From Paenibacillus sp. (lineage in GTDB: Bacteria; Bacillota; Bacilli; Paenibacillales; Paenibacillaceae), in NCBI GenBank assembly GCA_023512345.1, contig JAILZT010000009.1:1-64000 (forward strand): a DNA stretch of 64,000 bases. The letters are read 5' to 3'. Of the stretch, positions 47,829 through 56,934 are shown piece by piece. The position numbers and the translations under genes were made by a program. Position 1 is the stretch's first letter. Each line of letters starts with the position of its first letter. The notes under the pieces are model-generated. The model saw only the letters and a list, made by a program, of their open reading frames with translations. It ran no database searches and was not told the DNA's origin.

Positions 47829-48060
47829 GCACCACCTATACCGCCCGCACCACTCAAACCGTCGCACACCTATACCGTCCGCACCACCTAAACCGTCGAC
47901 CACCCAACGGCCCGCACCACCTAAACCGTCGCACCGCACATACGACAACCCCACGCCCACAATTCGTACCACGAATATCGCTAACACCACACGAATACCG
48001 CCCGCACCAAATACACCGCTCCACTAACCAACACTGCCCTACTTTGTACCACTCAGCACT
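47829..48060. repeat. Degenerate C-rich, G-poor tandem repeat array (non-coding)
   Basis: Units like GCACCACCTAAACCGTC occur at 47829, 47847, 47864, 47881, 47914 and 47931 (17-18 base period, with one 33-base step), and decay into C/A-rich sequence to about 48060. The plus strand is almost free of G runs, giving strong strand asymmetry. No coding frame is supported. The rest of the gap to 48290 shows nothing definite. Confidence 0.7.
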
Positions 48061-48290
48061 CCCAGCCCCAGCAAGGGTTTTAAATTATGAAATTGTCTCT
48101 AAAGTGCAATTAAAGAAGCGAGAACTAGCATAAGTGGTCAAGAAACATATGAGGACAGGGGAGTTCAGCCGCTGACGACCTTGCGTTACGTCGAATTCAT
48201 TTGTTACAATATAGATCTGACGTTCTAATAACCTAGCAGGGTGAATTCTTAACAGTTAGAGCTCTAAATTTGATTCAAGGAGTGATTCTC

Positions 48291-48770
48291 ATGGGCAAAA
48301 AAGCAGATGGGAAAGTGCTCGCTCAGAACAAAAAAGCTTCCCATGATTATTTTATCGAGGACACTTATGAGGCTGGCCTGGTACTGACGGGAACGGAAAT
48401 TAAGTCGCTGCGTAATGGACGTGCTAACATTGGGGATGCCTTTGCCACCATTCGGAACGGCGAGATTCACATTCACAATATGCACATCAGTCCTTTTGAA
48501 CAGGGCAATCGAGCGAACCCAGATGACCCGACGCGTACGCGCAAGCTGCTGATGCATAAGGTGCAGATTCTTAAGTTGCTTGGACACTCCAAGCGTGAGG
48601 GTTTCACTATTGTGCCACTGAAAATTTATGTGCGAAACGGTTACGCCAAGTTACTAATCGGTCTAGGTAAAGGTAAGAAAGAGTACGACAAACGGGATAC
48701 AGCTGCAAAAAGAGATGCACAGCGCGATATCCAGCGAGTACTGCGTGATAAGCAAAAGATCGCAAGATAA
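48291..48770 (+). CDS. smpB: SsrA-binding protein SmpB
   Basis: Binds the tRNA-like domain of tmRNA and brings it to stalled ribosomes. The 159 residues are the family length: [28 protein letters not shown] and the basic tail with [20 protein letters not shown]. An upstream start at 48270 is in frame but CAAGGAGTG at 48276-48284 serves ATG 48291. Its RNA partner ssrA follows. Confidence 0.96.
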   Translation: MGKKADGKVLAQNKKASHDYFIEDTYEAGLVLTGTEIKSLRNGRANIGDAFATIRNGEIHIHNMHISPFEQGNRANPDDPTRTRKLLMHKVQILKLLGHSKREGFTIVPLKIYVRNGYAKLLIGLGKGKKEYDKRDTAAKRDAQRDIQRVLRDKQKIAR

Positions 48771-48852
48771 ACTTGGATCACCATGAATCTTGAGGTTCCA
48801 AAATCAACCTTCAATTCCTTTAACCCTCATGTTAAAGTATTGATAAATGTGA

Positions 48853-48858
48853 TATAAT
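48853..48858 (+). promoter_or_regulatory. Candidate -10 box of ssrA
   Basis: TATAAT, with TGTTAA 17 bases upstream (48830-48835) as a poor -35. About 115 bases of precursor would precede the mature tmRNA. Confidence 0.4.
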
Positions 48859-48972
48859 GTTTAAGTAAAAGCTTAATGCTTAACTTCTGAACAGCCTCTT
48901 CAATGAAGTAGCTGTGGATTGGATCTTTATTTGCTTGAGGATCCGCTTGATCCGAAGAAGCCCTTTTAATGA

Positions 48973-49334
48973 GGGGCCGTTCTTGGATTCGACGGGGGTA
49001 GTTCGAGCATGAGTAGCGAGTAGTGGGGACGCGTCCGCTTCATCAACGCTAAAGCCTATTAAACGGCAAACAACAAACAAACTACGCTTTCGCAGCCTAA
49101 GAAACTGTGTGCGTGCTTCTACTCTGCATCGTCCATGTGACAGGGCTAGGGGCTAACTAATAGTGGAATACGCTGTCTCATCTCCGCCTGGGGTGAGCTG
49201 AAGAAGATAATCAGGCTGACCCAACGTATAGCCGGTTACGGGGCGATACTCGGGTGACATCAAAACTGTGACTACACTCGTAGAAGCTTATGTGCCGTTA
49301 TCTTCGGACAGGGGTTCGACTCCCCTCGGCTCCA
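48973..49334 (+). ncRNA. ssrA: Transfer-messenger RNA (tmRNA, SsrA)
   Basis: Rescues stalled ribosomes by adding a degradation tag. The 5' end GGGGCCG pairs with CGGCTCC at the 3' end; TTGGATTCGACGGGGG and GGTTCGACTCCCCT are the tRNA-like D and T parts. The tag frame at 49065-49100 reads GKQQTNYAFAA then TAA, with the resume Ala added from tmRNA itself. The tag ends in Phe-Ala-Ala rather than the common Leu-Ala-Ala. CCA is not encoded. The 3' end sequence is repeated at 57795. Confidence 0.95.
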
Positions 49335-49343
49335 TATGGAGTA
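49327..49343 (+). repeat. att-like 17-bp repeat, copy at the ssrA 3' end
   Basis: CGGCTCCATATGGAGTA spans the last 8 bases of tmRNA and 9 bases beyond. Identical to 57795-57811. tmRNA 3' ends are common integration sites. The core CTCCATATGGAG is palindromic. Confidence 0.55.
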
Positions 49344-49348
49344 AAGTA

Positions 49349-49376
49349 AAAGACACCTTAACCGGTGTCTTTTTTC
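49349..49376 (+). terminator. Terminator of ssrA
   Basis: AAGACACC / GGTGTCTT stem with TTAACC loop and T tail. A near-copy is at 59362-59392. Confidence 0.88.
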
Positions 49377-49595
49377 ATTTCTGAAGTTATGACCGGAATC
49401 ATATTGATGAACCCATATACGGATAAAGAAGATCCACTCGACAAACAATCCATCATACATCTCAATAGGACGTGCTGGAGATGAACGAGCCGGGTTTGAT
49501 ATAGGGGCTCATATGTTCGTAAAAAAGCGTTTATTTCCTTAAATTTTTGTGTATAATAAAGTTGATTGTCCAACTTGTTCTAAAGGGGATGAAGA

Positions 49596-50036
49596 ATGAT
49601 GTCAATCCGTTTGAACCCGTATTTTGTATTTAATGGAAACACGAGAGAAGCTCTGGATTTTTATGAGAAAGCGCTGCGCGGGAGCGTGGTCGGGATCATG
49701 ACGTTCGGGGATTTGCCGGAAGATCCGAATCATCCGCTGACCGATGAGATGAAAACTCTTGTGATGCATGCGCATTTGAAGGTTGGTAATGCAGATCTCA
49801 TGTTCTCCGATACTTTTCCGGGTACGTCGCATCAGGCGGACGGTGATACGGTTCAGATTGCCATCCATCCTACAGAAGAGACAATTGCACGGGAGATTTT
49901 CGCCGCACTGGAAGACGGTGGTCAAGTGGTCATGCCTTTGCAGAAGACGGATTGGAGCCCTTTGTATGGGATTGTTAAGGACAGGTTCGGCGTTACCTTT
50001 CAAGTGAATGTCCCAGGGGAGCAGCCGCAGGGATAA
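49596..50036 (+). CDS. VOC-superfamily protein (PhnB/glyoxalase-like)
   Basis: A 146-residue PhnB-type vicinal-oxygen-chelate fold protein: start LNPYFVFNGNTREALDFYEK, SDTFPG loop, and the ending WSPLYGIVKDRFGVTFQVNV. Members include 3-demethylubiquinone-methyltransferase-annotated proteins of unknown function; many lack clear catalysis. The next gene is a related double-domain version. ATG 49596 follows AAAGGGGATG. Confidence 0.85.
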   Translation: MMSIRLNPYFVFNGNTREALDFYEKALRGSVVGIMTFGDLPEDPNHPLTDEMKTLVMHAHLKVGNADLMFSDTFPGTSHQADGDTVQIAIHPTEETIAREIFAALEDGGQVVMPLQKTDWSPLYGIVKDRFGVTFQVNVPGEQPQG

Positions 50037-50114
50037 CATTTTTGCAGTTTTCACTCTGCCCACAATACAGACTACTGTTTCCGGATGGACAGGAAATCTA
50101 AGGAGGAATGACTT

Positions 50115-51032
50115 GTGACAAACGCGAATCAGACAATCGTGCCGCATATATGGTATGACAAAGAAGCGGTAGAAGCAGCTAATTTTTACGCTTCTGTTTT
50201 CCCCGAATCCAAGGTTACGAGTGTTACGACAATTCATGACACACCGTCAGGTGACTGTGATCAAGTTTCATTTGAAATATGGGGACAGAAGTTTATGGCC
50301 ATCAGTGCAGGGCCGTATTTTAAGTTAAATCCGTCAGTGTCTTTCTTCGTTAATTTTGATCCGTCACGCGACAAAGATGCAGCACAGAAAATAGATGAGG
50401 TCTGGAATAAATTATCAGAAGGTGGCCAAGCTTTAATGCCGCTAGATAAGTATCCGTTCAGTGAGCGGTACGGCTGGATTCAGGATAAATATGGCGTGTC
50501 CTGGCAGCTGATCCTTACGAATCCGGAAGGTGAGGAGCGGCCGGCTATTATACCGTCGTTACTGTTTGTCGGTGATAAGTGTGGTAAGGCGGAAGAGGCC
50601 ATGTCTCTCTATTTATCCGTATTTGGCAACTCGCAGCAGGGAACGATTGCACGTTATCCTAAAGGCTCGGAGCCTGACGAGGAAGGAACCATTATGTTCT
50701 CCGACTTCATGCTGGAGAAGCAGTGGTTCACCGTAATGGACAGCGCGCACGATCATAAATTCAATTTCAACGAAGCCATCTCGTTTATGGTGAAATGCGA
50801 TTCGCAAGAGGAGATTGATCACTACTGGGAGAAGCTTTCTGCAGTTCCCGAGGCTGAACAATGCGGTTGGCTGACCGATAAGTTTGGTGTGTCGTGGCAG
50901 ATTGTTCCGGCCGAGATGGACGAGATGCTGGAGAAGGGAACACCGGAGCAAATTGCGCGTGTTACGAAGGCTTTTCTGCAGATGAAGAAATTCGACCTTG
51001 CAGCATTGCATAAGGCTTATAAGGGCGAGTGA
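50115..51032 (+). CDS. Tandem-domain VOC-superfamily protein (PhnB-like)
   Basis: A 305-residue protein made of two consecutive PhnB-like domains: first ~1-140 ([20 protein letters not shown] ... [14 protein letters not shown]) and second ~145-275 ([20 protein letters not shown] ... [15 protein letters not shown]). The internal repeat is evident. GTG start with AAGGAGGAATG upstream. Function unknown; probably in one transcript with the single-domain VOC gene 78 bases before. Confidence 0.87.
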   Translation: MTNANQTIVPHIWYDKEAVEAANFYASVFPESKVTSVTTIHDTPSGDCDQVSFEIWGQKFMAISAGPYFKLNPSVSFFVNFDPSRDKDAAQKIDEVWNKLSEGGQALMPLDKYPFSERYGWIQDKYGVSWQLILTNPEGEERPAIIPSLLFVGDKCGKAEEAMSLYLSVFGNSQQGTIARYPKGSEPDEEGTIMFSDFMLEKQWFTVMDSAHDHKFNFNEAISFMVKCDSQEEIDHYWEKLSAVPEAEQCGWLTDKFGVSWQIVPAEMDEMLEKGTPEQIARVTKAFLQMKKFDLAALHKAYKGE

Positions 51033-51084
51033 GTGCATAAACTCTACCCTCTGCCAGAGAAAGCATGGTTATAGTAATTAAAAG

Positions 51085-51117
51085 AAGCGATGAGAGAAAA
51101 TCCTCACCGCTTTTTTG
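51085..51117 (+). terminator. Terminator after the VOC genes
   Basis: AGCGATGAG / CTCACCGCT imperfect stem followed by TTTTTT. Confidence 0.75.
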
Positions 51118-51200
51118 ATGTGCTAATTATCATTTTCCGTTAGCTCAATTGCGGGTGTTACACAGGTATTCACTTGCTCGCTGCTTAGCATTCCTTTTAC

Positions 51201-52091
51201 TTAAAAAGACTTACTCCAACAGTAGCTCTTCGATATTTGCTTGAAGCCTATACTTTTATACCATCGATAAGGTTCTTCATCAGGGGCAACAAAGATGATA
51301 TCAGCACCAAGCTCTTTACATTTCTTCATGGATTCATAGATACATGCTTTGGCTAGTCCCTGCTGTCTATACTTTTCTGCTGTCACCAATGGTTCAATAA
51401 AGGCTGCCTTTGTATCCGAATCGAACCACATTCCGCAAAAGGATGCATAGCTGCCATCTGGGGCTACAGCGACAGAGCAGATCTCTTGTCTATAGTCGAG
51501 CCATGCATGTTTTATAGGCAAATAGACATCATCATCATAGGCAGGCGGTTCTCCTTCGTAATTAAATGCTCTCCACAGTAAATCATTCAGTTTCTTGAAG
51601 TTGTACACTTCCTGGAGGCTCTTTATCTCAAAGCCCACAGGAATAGGCACATCTTGTATCGATTCGGATAAAGAGTATACCAGAGTCCTGCCTTCGTCTC
51701 CCTTGGTGTATCCGTTAGCTTCAAGACTAGCTTGTAATACATCTCCTTCATTTGCGCCAATGTTTAGATACCTTTTCCCATTATCATCTGTACCGGCAAA
51801 GGTGCTTTCTGCATATTGAAGCAAGTCCGGACAAAGCCCGGCATACTCAGGGTTAACATATATGATTGCATCCCCATACCAAGGACTGTCAAGCGAGACT
51901 CTTCCTATAATGTCACCGTCATCTTCCCAAATACCGATCTTTTCCGGATGAAACATTTCAAAACAGGGATGTTTTGAAAAGCAATCCCAGGTCACCTTTC
52001 CTATGTTATTAAACTCATATTTACTTTTTCCAAGTGCCTTGCTTATTTTTTCGATGTCCCCGTCTTTAAAAGTCCGAAAAGTTATCCCCAT
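51201..52091 (-). CDS. GNAT-family N-acetyltransferase, two-domain
   Basis: A 296-residue protein. The C-terminal ~140 residues form a GNAT domain with the acetyl-CoA loop KYRQQGLAKA and the ending PYRWYKSIGF. The N-terminal half (FRTFKDGDIEKISKALG, GRVSLDSPWYGDAIIYVNPE) looks like a degenerate GNAT fold. ATG 52091 is used because AAGGAG is 8 bases upstream; the ATG two codons earlier is too close. Substrate unknown. Confidence 0.83.
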   Translation of the reverse strand: MGITFRTFKDGDIEKISKALGKSKYEFNNIGKVTWDCFSKHPCFEMFHPEKIGIWEDDGDIIGRVSLDSPWYGDAIIYVNPEYAGLCPDLLQYAESTFAGTDDNGKRYLNIGANEGDVLQASLEANGYTKGDEGRTLVYSLSESIQDVPIPVGFEIKSLQEVYNFKKLNDLLWRAFNYEGEPPAYDDDVYLPIKHAWLDYRQEICSVAVAPDGSYASFCGMWFDSDTKAAFIEPLVTAEKYRQQGLAKACIYESMKKCKELGADIIFVAPDEEPYRWYKSIGFKQISKSYCWSKSF

Positions 52092-52296
52092 GATCATTCT
52101 CCTTGTTAGACAGCCTAAGTCATTTTTATCTATATAATTCTATATTTTGGTAGTATTTAGAGAAAGGGGGAGAATAAATTATAGCCATTCAGTACCAACC
52201 AGGTAATAGGTGGAATCTTCGTCCTTTCAACAGACAGGAAAATCTGATAGGTTGCATGAATTGAGATGGCGGCTTGTATCCAGCGTAGCTTTATGA

Positions 52297-54150
52297 CTAC
52301 TCATATAGATCGAGCAGTTTCTGTAGCATAACGTAGGACTGTTCCAACGTTAGTTTCTCTGTAGGCTGGAATTTGTTATTGCCCATACCGGTTAGCAACC
52401 CCAGATCCACAGAGCGGTACACGGAATCCTTAGCCCAAGCTGCAATGCTGGAATCATCCTTAAACAGCTGGACTGCAACTCCGTTTGCTGAAGCTGTAGA
52501 TTGCTTATGCTCATTAAAAATCTGCACCATATTATTTATTATTGTGGCAGATTCCTGCCTCGTCAGGGTCTTCCAAGGGGAGAATTGCGTCTCAGAGGTT
52601 CCCTTAATTAAATTTAACTGGTAAGCAAGGTTGATTTGGGTATCATTAATATCCTTAAAAGGAGAAGCTGCATGGTCGCTTGGTTTACCCATTACATTTT
52701 CATATATTTTCAGTGCTTCTAATGCAAAAGTATAACGATTAACCGGCTTCTGGTATCCAGAGTCGCTGCTCATAGATACGATCCCGTTTGCTTTGGCTTT
52801 GTTGTAATAATCACGTGCCCAGATACTTACCTGGTCTTTAGGAACGGCGTTCTTTACCGTCACACGAATAACTTCCGATGATTTGAAATATTGACTCGCC
52901 ACAATGTTTGCTGTGCCGCTACGTTTGGCGGTGAGGTTCCCGTTCTGATCCACTTCTACGATCCCGCTGTCACTGCTGGAGAACAAAGGGGCAGAACCTT
53001 CTTCACCCACGTTGCTTAAACCGGTGTACAAATGGAGCTGCTCACCCGGTGTCAATTGAATTGAATCCGTCCGAAAGGAGGCTTGCGAGCCCATATCAAA
53101 CATCGTCGTTTCGAAAGAAATCGTTGTTTCTTGACCGCCCTTAAGATAAATGCCCTGAATATCCACTTTAAACTTATCTTCAGCTTCAAATTGTTTTAGA
53201 TCATCCGGTCTGAAAATGATGCAGTACGGGACACCAAATCCGGATTTCTCTACGTTGAAATATTTACCGGATCGGTCTTTATTAGTTTCATTAAAACTCC
53301 ACGATTTCCCATCCCTAACGCGTGTCAAATTCACTTGAATAGAGCTTGTACGTGTTTTGTCATATGTATTCGGGTTCACTGATACAGACCATGCATCACT
53401 TGGAGCAAACAATTCTTTGGGGAAATATCCTGCTGACGGCCAGCTGATATAATCGTATTGAACTTCACTCTCGCTTCTGTCTTTATTGAAAACATACATT
53501 GCTCCATTCTGATACGGAGTCTCCATAGACTTGAATATAAAGCCAAACATAGTCTTCTTCATTCGGGGATTCATAATCCAGCGGCGATGACCCACACGGT
53601 CAATATTTGAGGAATCACTATCCGACATATATCCGGTCACGTTGCTATAGAGCGTAGGGTCTCCAGCATATAAGTTACTTGAACCGGCTCCTGCGGAGGC
53701 CAGACTAAACAGTGCGTTATCCATATTTGCCGGCTGGGTAGGGTTGTGGCTCAGACCTCCGTTTAGAGCATTCACCAAGGCTGCGGCCTGCTCCTGCTTC
53801 TCCAGATTCCAATCCGCTTCCACATCGTTAGGCAGACCGGCCAGATACCGCACGAAATTAACAGCTTTCAATCCATCTTCTATGTATACTTTCTTAAGTT
53901 TGCCGGGGTCCATCGGGGATTCAAACCTAGGCACCTGCTCATAAATGTCTGTGGTACTCATGTAATCAAAACCCCGCGACAGGGGACGGTATTGTTGAAA
54001 AGTATTCCGAATATCCTGTTGGCTTCTGCCTATTGTACTCTCTTGGACATTCTGACCATGCACAGTGGCGCTATGGTAGACTCCTCCTGCCAGCAATGAG
54101 GCGCATAGGAGGGTTAGTACTCTATGTCCCAATTTAACATTATAATCCAT
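52297..54150 (-). CDS. Surface protein: CAP/SCP domain, Ig-like domain and SLH anchor
   Basis: A 617-residue exported protein. Signal peptide at residues 1-33. CAP (SCP/YkwD-type) domain at ~85-215 (AVNFVRYLAGLPNDVEADWN, LSHNP, GHRRWIMNP). A beta-rich region of unclear type, then a bacterial Ig-like (Big2) domain at ~385-430 (LFSSSDSGIVEVDQNGNLTA). Three S-layer homology repeats fill the end (~435-617: SPFKDINDTQINLAYQLNLI, LFKDDSSIAAWAKDSVYRSV, GNNKFQPTEKLTLEQ). It is thus likely tethered to pyruvylated cell-wall polymer. CAP domains bind lipids or act as proteases in other species; role here unknown. Confidence 0.86.
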   Translation of the reverse strand: MDYNVKLGHRVLTLLCASLLAGGVYHSATVHGQNVQESTIGRSQQDIRNTFQQYRPLSRGFDYMSTTDIYEQVPRFESPMDPGKLKKVYIEDGLKAVNFVRYLAGLPNDVEADWNLEKQEQAAALVNALNGGLSHNPTQPANMDNALFSLASAGAGSSNLYAGDPTLYSNVTGYMSDSDSSNIDRVGHRRWIMNPRMKKTMFGFIFKSMETPYQNGAMYVFNKDRSESEVQYDYISWPSAGYFPKELFAPSDAWSVSVNPNTYDKTRTSSIQVNLTRVRDGKSWSFNETNKDRSGKYFNVEKSGFGVPYCIIFRPDDLKQFEAEDKFKVDIQGIYLKGGQETTISFETTMFDMGSQASFRTDSIQLTPGEQLHLYTGLSNVGEEGSAPLFSSSDSGIVEVDQNGNLTAKRSGTANIVASQYFKSSEVIRVTVKNAVPKDQVSIWARDYYNKAKANGIVSMSSDSGYQKPVNRYTFALEALKIYENVMGKPSDHAASPFKDINDTQINLAYQLNLIKGTSETQFSPWKTLTRQESATIINNMVQIFNEHKQSTASANGVAVQLFKDDSSIAAWAKDSVYRSVDLGLLTGMGNNKFQPTEKLTLEQSYVMLQKLLDLYE

Positions 54151-54322
54151 TTTCTCGTGATCTCTCCTTATATGGGAAGTTTCTTCTTAAATATATATCG
54201 GTTTGTGGGGCCCTCTCCTTAAACTTGTGTTTGTAAGCACACAAAATCATCACGAAATTGAGACCATGGGAAACCGTTAGTATCGGGAAGGGTAAAACAG
54301 ATTCTTGAACCATATATAACGG

Positions 54323-54496
54323 ATGAAGTGGAATTACGAGCCACGTCTATCTCCTATTAATAATTATTTAGAAGAGCGATTTGTCGTGTTGGATAAGGCA
54401 GCAGCGTCCTTAAGTGCTAAGGATGACAAACAAGATGATCAGTTGGATGCCTTGTTTCGGGGAGCTTTACAGGAAGTATGGGGACTGACCCTATAG
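54323..54496 (+). pseudogene. Possible gene remnant, 57-residue frame
   Basis: Reads MKWNYEPRLSPINNYLEERF and ends QEVWGLTL. It has no ribosome site. The sequence has normal protein character (charged helices), and the frame before it also reads like protein, so a frameshifted remnant of a longer gene is likely. Family not recognised. Confidence 0.35.
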
Positions 54497-54612
54497 ATGG
54501 GCAGAAGAGGGTTGAAAGATAACGAAATCATTAACGAGTAGTAAGGGAATTCTGTCGATGCTTTAGCTCACCGTACCAATTTCCCGGGGGCTTGTTGCCA
54601 CATAAACCAGAA

Positions 54613-54640
54613 ACCCCTCAGTTCCAGTGAACTGAGGGGC
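54613..54640 (-). terminator. Hairpin downstream of the glycosidase gene
   Basis: CCCCTCAGTTC / GAACTGAGGGG perfect 11-pair stem with a short loop; a poor T tail (TTTCTGGTTT) on the minus strand. Confidence 0.6.
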
Positions 54641-54684
54641 TTGGATCAGACGCGCAGTTGGCTGAGTGAATCCAATTTCAACTT

Positions 54685-56802
54685 TTATTCATTGTGCGTC
54701 AGATGGAGTGCCAGCGCCTTTTGATCTCCTTTATGAAGCTTTAAATGATGCCCATGTACCTCCAACTCACAATCCTTCCAGGCTTCGATGGTTACCGATG
54801 CGACTTGACCCGTTATCTCACCACTCACTTTAACCCCTAATATACTATGCACATTACCGAAGCTCACTTTGCTGTCTCCATACACATTACAGGGCGCAAT
54901 AACCAGCTTGCCCCAATAATCACTGATAATATTGCTGTACAGGCTTTGGGCAAACAGTCCATGAGTGGTTACATAGAAGGGTTGGACAGTAGCATCGCTA
55001 GTCTCATAGATTTGTACCCAATTCTCATCTGTATAATTCGAGGACCTGACATTATTCCAATCCTTTTGCCAACCTGCTGCATCCTGCATACGGGAGCTTG
55101 CCAGAAGGAATTCTCCTAATGTCCATCCGAAGAAGTAGGGCTTTTTGGCTAAATCGGTCGATTCATAACGTATTTCATAGGCTCGTATTTCCGGAGCAGT
55201 AGGGCCATCTGCGATGGGTAGATAAGCTAAACCATTTAACTGCACAGGATGCTTTTGGGTGCCGTAATCACTCATTCCCGATCCTGCAGAAGCATACAGA
55301 AATCCCTTTTCCGATAGCAAATTGGAGAAGGCAAGTCCATCCTCCAATATGGTCTGGTAGGCTCCATCGGCATCCAGTCCGTATTCGACGGCCCTTTGGA
55401 AGCTATATGAGGCACTGTACAGAGAACAGAGATAATCCTTCTGATTATGGCCTCCGGCTTCATCTTGTCCAATAGAAGGAGTGATGAATAAATGCCAATA
55501 CCCATCCTCTTCTTTGGTGCAGAAGCTCCGATAGAAGAGGGCAATCTCCCGAATTAAGGGAACAACATGGGTTTCTGTCCATTCCGGGTCATTAACCATG
55601 ACGGCGGCTTCATGAGCCATTCGAGCCAGATACGCGGAATTATGCGGTTCATAGCAATAAATGATTGGAACGGAGGGGGAGTGATACCCCTCAATCGGCC
55701 CATATGGCAATTCCCATGGCGGGAAAATCCCATCAACCTGTGGCCAGAGGCGCTTGGCGTAATCCTTCATCCCGTCGATCTTGCTGCTGTAGCTTTCGAT
55801 CCAAGCCTTTAGAATGGATACCTGACCGGATGCCAGCAAGGCGGGCTGTACATAGAACATGTCTTGGGCAAAATTGAACGGGAACGGGTTGCCGGTAAAT
55901 CCATTGGTAGAAATAAAGCCCATTTGGTCATTATTAAAGGTCGAAAGGATATAAGCCATGGAACGAACCCACATGCTGTGACTGGTTTCCTCGGGGAGAT
56001 CCAGCCAACCGGTATTTTCCCAGGCTTCATTCCAGTAATTCGTCGTATTCTTAAGCGAGGCCTCGGCAGCAACATGGTCTACAGGTTCCCCATAGGAGAC
56101 ATAAATTTGATTCTGCCCCTGCTTGGGAATAATTCTTAAACCCTCGTCGCACACTTGAACCTCGGCATTGCTATGGATATATACTTGTGAAGTTACTTCA
56201 GGTACAGCAGTGACGCAGGTGATATGAATGACCCAGTTATCACCTTCCTTATTCACGTTAAAGCTCTGATGTGCAGTATCCTTATACCCGAATGGATAAG
56301 GCATAAAGTCAGTTACCGGAGCAAACATGATGCAAGGAGCGGCGCCCTTAATCTCCAAATGAATAGCCGATAAATTTCGGTTCACAGAATCGAACCAGCT
56401 CGTAACGGTTGCCTGATTTCCTTCATCGTGAGTAAAGCTGGTAGTCAGCGTGCCATTGTAAAATGATTGTGCTTGGGAATAGTCGCTAATATTCTCGGGG
56501 GTATTTTCCCAGTAAATCTTCATCAATGGGAGTATATAATCAGCGGTGGTATCAGCATCCATGTACTGGGAGTGAAAAGAAAATCTTCCCCAATGCTTGA
56601 TATGCATATATTGGGTCTTTCCAAACTGATCATAGCCGTCTTGTTCACTGGGGTGGTCATGCAATCCCAATTTGGAATATACACACCCAAACCGTCCGTT
56701 TCCTTGATATCGGCCTACCTCCGGGGTATTGGTATACTGTGTGGAGATGATATCTCCTCTGTCGATGATGGATTTTACATGATTGTTTCGCGCAGCGCTC
56801 AT
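54685..56802 (-). CDS. Six-hairpin glycoside hydrolase (GH95/GH65-like)
   Basis: A 705-residue protein without a signal peptide. The first ~260 residues are beta-rich (super-sandwich type), followed by an (alpha/alpha)6 region (~270-600) with FISTNGFTGNPFPFNFAQDM, EPHNSAYLARMAHEAA and ITPSIGQDEAGGHNQKDY, and a C-terminal beta domain. This layout fits six-hairpin glycosidases such as GH95 alpha-L-fucosidases or related phosphorylases; the exact family and substrate are not settled. It is divergent from an AraC regulator at 56935, which probably controls it. Confidence 0.65.
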   Translation of the reverse strand: MSAARNNHVKSIIDRGDIISTQYTNTPEVGRYQGNGRFGCVYSKLGLHDHPSEQDGYDQFGKTQYMHIKHWGRFSFHSQYMDADTTADYILPLMKIYWENTPENISDYSQAQSFYNGTLTTSFTHDEGNQATVTSWFDSVNRNLSAIHLEIKGAAPCIMFAPVTDFMPYPFGYKDTAHQSFNVNKEGDNWVIHITCVTAVPEVTSQVYIHSNAEVQVCDEGLRIIPKQGQNQIYVSYGEPVDHVAAEASLKNTTNYWNEAWENTGWLDLPEETSHSMWVRSMAYILSTFNNDQMGFISTNGFTGNPFPFNFAQDMFYVQPALLASGQVSILKAWIESYSSKIDGMKDYAKRLWPQVDGIFPPWELPYGPIEGYHSPSVPIIYCYEPHNSAYLARMAHEAAVMVNDPEWTETHVVPLIREIALFYRSFCTKEEDGYWHLFITPSIGQDEAGGHNQKDYLCSLYSASYSFQRAVEYGLDADGAYQTILEDGLAFSNLLSEKGFLYASAGSGMSDYGTQKHPVQLNGLAYLPIADGPTAPEIRAYEIRYESTDLAKKPYFFGWTLGEFLLASSRMQDAAGWQKDWNNVRSSNYTDENWVQIYETSDATVQPFYVTTHGLFAQSLYSNIISDYWGKLVIAPCNVYGDSKVSFGNVHSILGVKVSGEITGQVASVTIEAWKDCELEVHGHHLKLHKGDQKALALHLTHNE

Positions 56803-56934
56803 TTATTTGGCCTACCTCTCTGTGTTTACAAAATTACATCCGTTAGTTTAAAAAGCATAACTGAACTTCGGGGCGGAATTGAATCTATAAACAAGAAAAA
56901 ACATGTATAATTGAGAGTATAGGAGGGGGTCGGG

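Larger units (their letters stand above)
54151..54684. other. Intergenic region with short unassigned frames
   Basis: 534 bases between two minus-strand genes. It holds a plus-strand frame of 57 residues at 54323-54496 and a short overlapping frame before it (ILEPYITDEVELRATS then stop at about 54360), which together look like decayed coding sequence, and the hairpin at 54613-54640. Confidence 0.45.

Noticed and set aside
46843..47835. 330- and 287-residue minus-strand frames opposite the RNase R tail
   Set aside because: Pro-rich or Ala-rich translations of the GC-rich repeat; no ribosome site and no family.
47829..47960. CRISPR array
   Set aside because: Units are contiguous and degenerate, with no spacers of constant length and no cas genes.
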